DNA of 23,828 bases from a virus. Where the stretch lies: positions 14,525 to 38,352 of the IMG/VR virus record IMGVR_UViG_3300008262_000310; one strand, 5' to 3'. Shown piece after piece: positions 8,002 to 13,734 of the stretch. Under the pieces are notes generated by a model. That model made no database searches and was not told the DNA's origin. It saw only the letters and a list, made by a program, of their open reading frames with translations. A program made the translations under genes and the position numbers. The stretch's first letter is position 1; each line of letters starts with the position of its first letter.

Positions 8002-9795
8002 TTATCTTAACAAGGTTTTAGGCAAGTTGGCGCGATTCAATCGGCTAAATAGGCCCCCTAAATTGCGAGCAGTTGGACTGTTTTTAGTTTCAGACTTTCT
8101 ATCCGCCCCAAACCCAAACTTTTCGCGACACAACGCCACTAACATTAACGCAGCGTCGGCCTCATCGGGGGATTTCCCAATCCTCATTTTCATATCTGGC
8201 TTAGGCTCAGCTACCAATCTCATGTTAGACCCTTTTTTAGTGGAATAAGTCCTAGCGCATAACTCTCTAGCGAGGGTAGCTGTAACTCCGCGTATCTGCC
8301 CCGTCCTCATCAGTTCTTTAGCGCCGAACCAGATCTCAGTGACTCTGTTAGCGTATCGCTCGTTTGAAGGTGTGGGGTCAGAAACACTAGCTGGGAGTTC
8401 GCTAGCTTGACCGCCGAAATCAATTCGAACCACCCTATTAGACCACTCTCTAGCCACAATGTCCCCAAAAGGCTTCCCGGCCCCGCTGGCGTCAAAACAA
8501 GCATTTTCAGGAGCCACACCATTACTGATGCAGCGGTCTCTAAAAGTTTGCACTATTTGAAAGGATCTAGGTACTGAAGTCTTGGTTACGTCCTCACGTA
8601 AAAACTCAACTCGGTCGAAACACAAAGTTTTCAGCCCGTCTCCATTCTCTCCGTACCACCCAAAATAAAGAGCCGTTCGATCGCCGCCATTTGTAAAAGC
8701 CGGGTCTAAAGCAGCAATCTTAACCGGAGGGGTCAGCCAGATCGCGGGTTGATCCGCTTTAAATTTTATAATGTCCGCTTCGGAATATATCCCATCAGCC
8801 GCACCAGTGGGGCTCCAGTAGCCGCGAATCATTCGCCAATACGCGTTAGAGTTTTCACCCAAAGATTCTCTTTGCTGCTCCAGAAAATCTGCAGTGATCA
8901 GCCACGGATACAGCGTCGAACCAGCAGAAATGTTAGGGCTCTTTTCGCCGTCCAACCTCAAACACTTCCCCCGGTCAGTCTCCCATTCCTCGCTCTCTGA
9001 GTTTATCGAGGCCCAGCCAGCTTTAGGTTTTGCGAAGACGCCAAAAGCGTCGTAGTAGCTTGCAGGGTTTCCGAGACCGACCATCTGAAACCAAGGATTC
9101 ACCGCCAAGTTGGAATACGCCGCTCCAACAACAGACTCGCCCAACTCAGGGAGCTCGTCCGCGATCAGCAAAACGCGAGGGGCCTTAAACCCGATCAATT
9201 TTCCGTAGGCTTCCTTGTCCTTACTTTTTTCGGCAGCGATCAAAGAAATTCCACTGCGATCTGAACCAGTCGAATCTTTCGTCCCCATATCAAAACGAAT
9301 CAATCCGACGGAGTCCACGAGCTTGCCCGGGGCTCTTCCTGGTATCGCCTGCCAATAATCTCGGATAGCTCCCCAAATGCGCTTCCGAGAATCTTTCAAA
9401 GATGTCGACGTCACGAGCACCATTGTTTTGCTTGGCAAGCATAAAAAATTTACGATTGCCCACACGGCCCCAAAATCAGATTTGCCCGTGCTGGCGGCCC
9501 CAGCTATCGCCAAAAAACTTTTTGGTTTTTCCATAGCCTCGCAAGCTTCTTCGAGCATTCGTTCCGCCCACGGGTGCCACACAAATTTTTTCCTTTTGTT
9601 GTTCGGCCCCCAAAGCATGTCCGAGATGGCTTTGAAATGCCCCGCTCTACCAAGACCGCCTGGGATCTCTGAAGGCCCTAACCGGAACGCCTTCAAATGC
9701 CGCATGAGTTGATTGTCAGTTTTCTTCCACCAAACACCCCACTGCAGTTCTACGTCTGAAGAGGGTGCGGGTGGGTTTACGGTTATAGAACTCAT
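8002..9795 (-). CDS. terL: Terminase large subunit (TerL)
   Basis: A 597-residue DNA-packaging motor: an N-terminal ATPase that drives DNA into the procapsid and a C-terminal RNase H-like nuclease that cuts concatemers. Visible motifs are Walker A G-A-A-S-T-G-K-S (99-106), Walker B V-L-L-I-A-D-E (208-214, catalytic Glu 214), nuclease acid Asp 364 in A-L-D-P-A-F, Asp 435 in A-C-F-D-A-S-G, and the last pair in S-P-D-E-A-D-A-A-L (544-547). I place the start at the ATG at 9795 (M-S-S-I-T-V) rather than a longer in-frame start at 9819, because promoter-like sequence lies directly in front of 9795 and would make the mRNA nearly leaderless. No small terminase gene lies next to it. Confidence 0.93.
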   Translation of the reverse strand: MSSITVNPPAPSSDVELQWGVWWKKTDNQLMRHLKAFRLGPSEIPGGLGRAGHFKAISDMLWGPNNKRKKFVWHPWAERMLEEACEAMEKPKSFLAIAGAASTGKSDFGAVWAIVNFLCLPSKTMVLVTSTSLKDSRKRIWGAIRDYWQAIPGRAPGKLVDSVGLIRFDMGTKDSTGSDRSGISLIAAEKSKDKEAYGKLIGFKAPRVLLIADELPELGESVVGAAYSNLAVNPWFQMVGLGNPASYYDAFGVFAKPKAGWASINSESEEWETDRGKCLRLDGEKSPNISAGSTLYPWLITADFLEQQRESLGENSNAYWRMIRGYWSPTGAADGIYSEADIIKFKADQPAIWLTPPVKIAALDPAFTNGGDRTALYFGWYGENGDGLKTLCFDRVEFLREDVTKTSVPRSFQIVQTFRDRCISNGVAPENACFDASGAGKPFGDIVAREWSNRVVRIDFGGQASELPASVSDPTPSNERYANRVTEIWFGAKELMRTGQIRGVTATLARELCARTYSTKKGSNMRLVAEPKPDMKMRIGKSPDEADAALMLVALCREKFGFGADRKSETKNSPTARNLGGLFSRLNRANLPKTLLR

Positions 9796-9798
9796 AAA

Positions 9799-9832
9799 GG
9801 TATAATATCCAAGTAACAATAAAACATGTCAA
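9799..9832 (-). promoter_or_regulatory. Promoter for terminase, overlapping a GGTATAATATCC element
   Basis: On the minus strand TTGACA (9832-9827) is followed after 17 bases by GATATT (9809-9804), inside the reverse complement of an exact GGTATAATATCC (9799-9810). A start seven bases downstream falls within two or three bases of the terminase ATG at 9795. The element could also act on the plus strand, towards attP. Confidence 0.55.
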
Positions 9833-9875
9833 TATTGTGTCATGTCAGTGTTTTTGTCGGGTTAAAAAATCCGAC

Positions 9876-9911
9876 AAGAAAAAACCCGCAGAGCCAGTAT
9901 TCATGCGGGTT
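9876..9911 (-). terminator. Rho-independent terminator downstream of the tRNA-Thr 3' end
   Basis: Stem AACCCGCA (9883-9890) with TGCGGGTT (9904-9911) and a 13-base loop. On the minus strand it is followed by TTTTTTCTTG. It begins nine bases beyond the tRNA 3' end, exactly where a host tRNA terminator would lie, so it is probably part of the phage-carried host-identical segment. A second inverted repeat, TTGTCGG/CCGACAA (9854-9860 with 9871-9877), lies next to it. Confidence 0.8.
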
Positions 9912-9920
9912 GGGGAGGGG

Positions 9921-9967
9921 AGCCGACACTCGGATTCGAACCGAGGACCGACGGTTTACAAAACCGT
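9921..9967 (-). other. attP: attP core: 3' part of a tRNA-Thr(TGT) gene
   Basis: The minus strand shows the 3' half of a tRNA: anticodon stem ACGGT/ACCGT (9967-9963 with 9955-9951), 7-base loop TTTGTAA with anticodon TGT (9960-9958), a five-base variable loop, T-stem CTCGG/CCGAG with loop TTCGAAT (9945-9929), the 3' acceptor strand TGTCGGC (9928-9922) and discriminator T. No D-arm or matching GCCGACA 5' acceptor strand is present upstream, where the sequence is AT-rich. A tRNA 3' end next to a tyrosine integrase gene is the standard form of a phage attachment site: integration rebuilds the host tRNA. Phage genes on both sides mean attP, not attL or attR. Confidence 0.85.
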
Positions 9968-10223
9968 TTATACTGGGGTAATATCCTAGAAATACACCTA
10001 AGTTAAAAATATCAAAATCAAACATTTAAAATAAAAAGTGGTATATTATTGAATGTCACTAGGATGTTATAAAGTACCGTTTTTTCGCCAATTTTCTGGT
10101 ATTTTGCGTCATTAGTCCGTCTATACTTTCAACGAGTTACTAGGGGTTTTAATCGCGGTAGCGGTCAAAAAAACCGTTGAACATTTTTTGTCATGTGGTG
10201 TCAATACTAGCACAGAAAATTTT
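9968..10223. other. Gene-free region between attP core and integrase
   Basis: AT-rich and without a gene. It has several TACTAG/ACTAGG-type words (around 10056, 10135 and 10203) that could be integrase arm sites, a near copy of the promoter element lacking two bases (GGTAATATCC, from about 9977), and TTGAAC (10177-10182) ahead of the integrase. None of these is proven. Confidence 0.4.
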
Positions 10224-11396
10224 ATGCCAAAACAAAAATCAAACGGCGAATACCCGAAGCATCTGGTTTCTCGCTACGGGAAGGTTCACATTTATAAAAA
10301 CTCCAACCGGGGGGCTTGGGTAGTGTATGTGGTGGCCTGGTCAATAGGCAGAAAAAGGCATCGTCTCAGTTTCTCCGACGAGATGGCTGCCTTAAATCAC
10401 GCCGAACTCGTGCAGGAGCAGTTCAAAAAAGGAGAGCAGTTGGCCACCGCGATTTCATCCAGCAAGGCTCTCTACTACGAGACCTGTGAACAAAAGCTCA
10501 ACGGCGTGTCTCTACTAGACGCCGTAGATTACTACATGCGGATGCACGGTGAGACTAAATCGGGAGTTTCCCTCCAGAAAGTCAAAGACGAATTTATGGA
10601 GGGCGTGAAAAAACTTGGTAACCAGCCACGAGACATCTCCACGCTTAGGGGGCACCTAAACAAATTCGCCGACTGCATGAAGGTTCCGATGGAGTCAATA
10701 CGGGCCGTTGATATTGATAGGTATCTTCAGGGGCATGAGAGCTGGTCAAATCGAACGCGCATAAATCATCGAAGTTCGATCATGCGGCTTTTCAACTGGG
10801 CGATAGAAAAAGAACGGTTGCCATCCAACATGGCGAACCCCGTAGAAAAATCGTCCACATACAAATCGGAGACGACTGGATCCCCAGGAATTTTCACACC
10901 TTCCGAGCTACAAAAACTTCTCGACACTGTCGAAGAAGATTGGATGCCATACATCGCTATCGCCGCGTTTGCGGGGCCTCGATCTGCTGAGATTCCTCGA
11001 CTAGAGTGGGAGTCGGTGTTGTTCGACGAAAAAGTAATTGTGCTCGACGCCAGGCACACAAAAACAAAGCGCCGAAGAGTTGCGCAAATGCCGGACAACC
11101 TCGTTTTGTGGCTCAAAAGTTACAGCGGAAAAAAAGAGGGCCCCATATGCCCCTCAAAAAATCCGAACAAAATGACGAACAGGTTGTCTAAAGATGCAAA
11201 GGTACTATGGAAACACAACGGACTTCGGCACTCATATGTGTCCTACCAAATGGCAATCCTCCGAGACGCCGCAAAAGTAGCGGAGCAATGCGGAAACTCT
11301 CCCGAACAAGTTCAAGCGAACTACAAGGCCAACGCTCTTGAGAGCGAGGCTAAAAAGTGGTTTGCGATCAAACCAAAAAAGAAAGGTACAAAATAA
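10224..11396 (+). CDS. int: Tyrosine recombinase (phage integrase)
   Basis: About 390 residues. It catalyses attP x attB recombination by a Tyr-DNA intermediate. Numbered from an upstream ATG at 10188: Arg 265 in A-G-P-R-S-A-E-I (motif I), Lys 292/294 in the beta-hairpin T-K-T-K-R-R-R, N-G-L-R-H-S-Y with Arg 347, C-G-N-S-P with Asn 370, and the nucleophile Tyr 379 in Q-A-N-Y-K. The usual His of H-x-x-R is Asn 344 and the usual His of G-H-S is Asn 370. The N-terminal half holds a DNA-binding SAM-like domain. I prefer the start at 10224 (M-P-K-Q-K-S) because the extra 12 residues from 10188 look unlike coding sequence; the longer start cannot be excluded. attP lies directly upstream. Confidence 0.92.
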   Translation: MPKQKSNGEYPKHLVSRYGKVHIYKNSNRGAWVVYVVAWSIGRKRHRLSFSDEMAALNHAELVQEQFKKGEQLATAISSSKALYYETCEQKLNGVSLLDAVDYYMRMHGETKSGVSLQKVKDEFMEGVKKLGNQPRDISTLRGHLNKFADCMKVPMESIRAVDIDRYLQGHESWSNRTRINHRSSIMRLFNWAIEKERLPSNMANPVEKSSTYKSETTGSPGIFTPSELQKLLDTVEEDWMPYIAIAAFAGPRSAEIPRLEWESVLFDEKVIVLDARHTKTKRRRVAQMPDNLVLWLKSYSGKKEGPICPSKNPNKMTNRLSKDAKVLWKHNGLRHSYVSYQMAILRDAAKVAEQCGNSPEQVQANYKANALESEAKKWFAIKPKKKGTK

Positions 11397-11403
11397 GAGA
11401 ACC

Positions 11404-11450
11404 GTCAACACCAAAAAAAACTGTTGACACGAAAAATATCTGGGTATCAT
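11404..11450 (+). promoter_or_regulatory. Promoter with overlapping inverted repeat before the first RHH gene
   Basis: TTGACA (11424-11429), a 15-base spacer and TATCAT (11445-11450). The -35 box overlaps one arm of a perfect inverted repeat GTCAACA (11404-11410) / TGTTGAC (11422-11428). This is a good place for an autoregulatory operator, perhaps bound by the RHH proteins. Confidence 0.55.
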
Positions 11451-11484
11451 ATTCAGGTATCAAACCAGAAAACCAAACACTAAC

Positions 11485-11700
11485 ATGCCAAATAAACTAG
11501 CAGATGATCGTCGGCGAGCGGTCTTCATCGTCGACAGCAAAGATTATCAAGACCTAGAAGACTACGCAAAAATGATGGGGTTCACCGCATCAGTCCTACT
11601 TCGAGAGGCAGTATACCGGCTTGCCAAAGAGCTCAGAACCGAAGGCAAGACTATTCTAGAAAGACAACCCCGCCCAGATGAAGGTCACACAACAAAATAA
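11485..11700 (+). CDS. Ribbon-helix-helix (CopG/Arc-like) DNA-binding protein
   Basis: 71 residues. The short N-terminal strand (R-A-V-F-I-V) followed by helix Y-Q-D-L-E-D-Y-A-K-M-M-G and a second helix starting S-V-L-L-R-E-A-V-Y-R-L-A is the RHH pattern; such proteins dimerise and insert a beta-ribbon into the major groove. It is probably a transcription regulator of the early region. The C-terminal half E-A-V-Y-R-L-A-K-E-L-R-T-E-G-K matches the second RHH gene (E-A-L-R-R-L-L-N-E-I-R-T-D-K-K), so the two are paralogues. No toxin gene lies beside it. The leader is A/C-rich without a Shine-Dalgarno. Confidence 0.7.
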   Translation: MPNKLADDRRRAVFIVDSKDYQDLEDYAKMMGFTASVLLREAVYRLAKELRTEGKTILERQPRPDEGHTTK

Positions 11701-11734
11701 ATATTTAATGCGTCCAAAATTATTTATTGATTTT

Positions 11735-11746
11735 GGTATAATATCC
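11735..11746 (+). promoter_or_regulatory. GGTATAATATCC promoter element
   Basis: Exact copy with TATAAT at 11737-11742. It lies 78 bases before the second RHH gene but only 12 bases before an 11-codon ORF (11759-11794, M-N-H-D-N-T-N-P-S-R-Q), which could be a leader peptide or chance. No convincing -35 box. Confidence 0.55.
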
Positions 11747-11824
11747 CAAATACAAAAAATGAACCACGATAACACAAACCCAAGCCGACAATAGCACCCT
11801 AACACTCAACTGTTCTAGCACAAC

Positions 11825-12010
11825 ATGTCAACTCCACACTACACACAAACAAGCGTATCAATCGAACTGCCACAACACCATGAAACCGTATTAGACGAAG
11901 CCTCCGAAACAACAGGGCTGACTCGCGATCAAATCGCAAAGGAAGCTCTCAGGCGGCTTTTAAACGAGATCAGAACCGACAAAAAAGGGCACTACCACGC
12001 AGTCATATGA
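11825..12010 (+). CDS. Second ribbon-helix-helix DNA-binding protein
   Basis: 61 residues. Strand T-S-V-S-I-E-L-P is followed by helices H-E-T-V-L-D-E-A-S-E-T-T-G and T-R-D-Q-I-A-K-E-A-L-R-R-L-L, a compact CopG/Arc-like RHH fold. It is a likely early regulator, possibly an antirepressor or repressor partner of its paralogue at 11485. Its stop overlaps the ATG of the next gene (ATGA, 12007-12010), so it is translationally coupled to the winged-helix gene. No toxin partner is seen. Confidence 0.7.
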   Translation: MSTPHYTQTSVSIELPQHHETVLDEASETTGLTRDQIAKEALRRLLNEIRTDKKGHYHAVI

Positions 12011-12339
12011 CAATATCACCAAAGCTAGTGGTGGAATGCGCCGGATCGTTCAGAGTAAAAGTTCTCCAAGGAGGCCGCGTAGAGATTAGCATGGAGGACG
12101 CAACCGGAGAGTTAACGGCGGATGATGTCCTTTATGACAAAAAAGGCGCAGCAAACAGGCTGGGCACCACTATTAGGTCCATAGACAATTTTATGTCGCA
12201 AAAGAAAAACCCGCTACCTTTCATCAGGAACGCAGGAAGACCTAAATTCCGAGAGTCGGACATTAAGTGGTGGCTCGACCAAGGATGCTCCGTTGCCGCT
12301 AGAAGGGCGGCAACGAGGGCTTTGGGTATAATATCCTAA
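12007..12339 (+). CDS. Winged-helix/excisionase-like DNA-binding protein
   Basis: 110 residues. The first 40 form a beta-rich segment (F-R-V-K-V-L-Q-G-G-R-V-E-I-S). Residues 44-90 (K-K-G-A-A-N-R-L-G-T-T-I-R-S-I-D-N-F, then P-F-I-R-N-A-G-R-P-K-F-R-E-S-D-I-K-W-W-L) match the helix-turn-helix and wing of MerR/excisionase-type domains. Near an integrase this is a candidate recombination directionality factor, but such a domain may also be a repressor. The end of the gene contains an inverted repeat and the promoter element for the next gene. Confidence 0.65.
   Translation: MTISPKLVVECAGSFRVKVLQGGRVEISMEDATGELTADDVLYDKKGAANRLGTTIRSIDNFMSQKKNPLPFIRNAGRPKFRESDIKWWLDQGCSVAARRAATRALGIIS
12292..12314 (+). 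repeat. 8-bp inverted repeat upstream of the resolvase promoter
   Basis: Perfect arms GTTGCCGC (12292-12299) and GCGGCAAC (12307-12314) with a 7-base spacer, within the 3' end of the winged-helix gene and 12 bases before the TATAAT box at 12327. It could be an operator or an RNA hairpin. Confidence 0.6.
12325..12336 (+). promoter_or_regulatory. GGTATAATATCC promoter element for the resolvase operon
   Basis: Exact copy with TATAAT at 12327-12332. Only 11 bases separate the box from the ATG at 12344, so a start about seven bases downstream leaves a leader of four or five bases, too short for a Shine-Dalgarno. No -35 match at the expected place. Confidence 0.6.
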
Positions 12340-12343
12340 TAAC

Positions 12344-12811
12344 ATGACAACTCTCGTAGGAATAGACCCAGGGGCGAACGGAGGTTACATGGTCCGGTTT
12401 GGCGGTGGTACAACATTAACTGGGCCGCTTCCGGAAACCGAAGGGGACTTACTAAGCCTGATAGAAATGATCAGCATGTCGGAAGCTGATGAGCGGATAT
12501 GCTACCTAGAAAACTTAGTTAAGTTTACAGGCAACCCAATGCCGTCTTCAGCTATGGCTACATACGCCTCAAACTGGGGAGTGCTAAAAGGGATGCTCAT
12601 GGCTTTGAAGTTTCAGCTGGTGTTAGTCACGCCTCAAACGTGGCAAAAAGCACTAGGAATGGGCAGCAGCAAAGGAATGAGCAAACCCGAATGGAAAAAT
12701 AAACTAAAATCAGAAGCTCAAAGGCTCTACCCGACACAAAAAATAACCCTATCAAACGCGGATGCAGCTCTAATATTTAGACATGCAGATTTACAAGAAA
12801 GAAAAAAATGA
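12344..12811 (+). CDS. RuvC-like Holliday junction resolvase
   Basis: 155 residues with the RNase H-fold layout of RuvC-family resolvases: G-I-D-P-G-A-N-G-G near residue 8 (first catalytic Asp), an acidic residue in C-Y-L-E-N-L (Glu near 56), and the C-terminal pair in S-N-A-D-A-A-L-I (about 138-145). It would cut four-way junctions in replicating or recombining phage DNA before packaging. The length equals that of typical phage and bacterial RuvC. It starts directly after the promoter element and heads an operon of small genes, ending in an ATGA overlap with the next one. Confidence 0.8.
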   Translation: MTTLVGIDPGANGGYMVRFGGGTTLTGPLPETEGDLLSLIEMISMSEADERICYLENLVKFTGNPMPSSAMATYASNWGVLKGMLMALKFQLVLVTPQTWQKALGMGSSKGMSKPEWKNKLKSEAQRLYPTQKITLSNADAALIFRHADLQERKK

Positions 12812-13065
12812 AAACACAAACTAGAAAAAAATACAAAACCCAAAAACAAACCCCAGATCTATATCAAATAGTCTGGAAGCATCAGACCATAGAGCAGCGA
12901 TTTAAAATGTGGCTCAAAGGAATCTACGACTCTGTTAGGTACTTCCCAGAGGAGAAATCCCCACAATTGATAGCAAAAAAAAGAAGGGGCAGGCCGCGCA
13001 AAGACTGGTTATACAACCCAACAACAAACACCACTTACACTAAGTCTACAGGCTGGGAACTATGA
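12808..13065 (+). CDS. Small basic protein with AT-hook
   Basis: 85 residues, very basic. K-K-R-R-G-R-P-R-K (about 57-65) is a canonical AT-hook (R-G-R-P core), which binds the minor groove of AT-rich DNA. The rest has an aromatic-rich helical stretch (Q-R-F-K-M-W-L-K-G-I-Y). It starts in an ATGA overlap with the resolvase stop and ends in another ATGA overlap. A DNA-organising or recombination-accessory role is inferred from the motif only. Confidence 0.7.
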   Translation: MKTQTRKKYKTQKQTPDLYQIVWKHQTIEQRFKMWLKGIYDSVRYFPEEKSPQLIAKKRRGRPRKDWLYNPTTNTTYTKSTGWEL

Positions 13066-13226
13066 ACGAAAAAGATTCGGGCCCAAACAGAACCAGAGCT
13101 GAAGAACAGCGGTACATAAACGACATGTACATAGCAGGCACAATGTCTAGAGAAGAGTGGAGAGAAAAGACAGAGGAGCTTAGCGATCTGGGGAGGTGGG
13201 ACGCAAACGGGCGGATAAAAAAATGA
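13062..13226 (+). CDS. Small hypothetical protein (54 aa)
   Basis: 54 residues starting M-N-E-K-D-S-G-P-N-R-T. Both ends overlap neighbours by ATGA (13062-13065 and 13223-13226). This regular spacing is the main support that it is real. The sequence is charged and helical (M-S-R-E-E-W-R-E-K-T-E-E-L). No family recognised. Confidence 0.65.
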   Translation: MNEKDSGPNRTRAEEQRYINDMYIAGTMSREEWREKTEELSDLGRWDANGRIKK

Positions 13227-13423
13227 GCTTAAGGCACGAACAATACCACGCGCTTAAAAAAACTAGAGAGTTTCTTAGAGAGCTTCTAGTCTCTAAAACT
13301 AGGCCCAAAACCTCTCAAGAGTTTAAAGACAAAGCATACTCGTGCCTTAGGCATTTCCCTTTTCTAGATCAAAACGGAAAGCCGATGTTTTCGCAAGACG
13401 ATTTTGGGCCCGACAAACTATGA
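13223..13423 (+). CDS. Small hypothetical protein (66 aa)
   Basis: 66 residues starting [13 protein letters not shown]. An in-frame ATG at 13196 also exists, but the ATGA overlap at 13223-13226 fits the pattern of its neighbours. It has a basic helical N-terminal half, an H-F-P-F-L motif and a C-terminus with D-Q-N-G-K-P-M-F. I do not recognise it; small proteins of this layout occur in phage replication operons. Confidence 0.7.
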   Translation: MSLRHEQYHALKKTREFLRELLVSKTRPKTSQEFKDKAYSCLRHFPFLDQNGKPMFSQDDFGPDKL

Positions 13424-13734
13424 CGTGCCCTCACTGCAACGTCAAAAAAACATCGACTAAGATTACGGACTCCAGGATGACGGGAGATAGAAAACGCCGT
13501 CGAAGAGAATGCCAGTTCTGCGGAAATAAGTTTACCACCTACGAATACGTAGATCTCTACCCCTACAGAAACTCAGGCCCCGACAAAGTGCCAAAAAAGA
13601 AAAAACCCGGCCCTAAGGCGCGCCCTAAAAAAGTTAGGACAAGCGAATCTAACTGGCTGCAACGACTAATGGCTAAATTAGATAATGAAAACTCCGTACC
13701 CAGTACAACAGTCGCACATAAATCTGCTGTATAG
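13420..13734 (+). CDS. Orphan NrdR-type zinc-ribbon protein
   Basis: 104 residues. The N-terminus matches the zinc ribbon of NrdR, the repressor of ribonucleotide reductase genes: C-P-H-C (Cys 3 and 6), the T-D-S-R segment near 16-19, a basic run [11 protein letters not shown] (Cys 31 and 34) and F-T-T-Y-E. The ATP-cone domain that normally follows in NrdR (about 100 residues) is absent. Instead there is a Lys/Pro-rich tail ([13 protein letters not shown]) like an AT-hook-type DNA-binding extension. It probably binds DNA but cannot sense nucleotides as NrdR does. It starts in an ATGA overlap and its 3' end overlaps the helicase gene by 50 bases. Confidence 0.75.
   Translation: MTCPHCNVKKTSTKITDSRMTGDRKRRRRECQFCGNKFTTYEYVDLYPYRNSGPDKVPKKKKPGPKARPKKVRTSESNWLQRLMAKLDNENSVPSTTVAHKSAV

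Noticed and set aside
9921-9967. Complete tRNA gene
   Set aside because: The 5' acceptor strand and D-arm are missing; only the 3' part from the anticodon arm is present.
9840-10025. Minus-strand ORF of 61 codons
   Set aside because: It overlaps the tRNA fragment and terminator, which explain the conservation-type signals there.
11485-12010. Toxin-antitoxin module with RHH antitoxin
   Set aside because: Neither RHH gene has a toxin-like partner; neighbours are a second RHH gene and a winged-helix protein.
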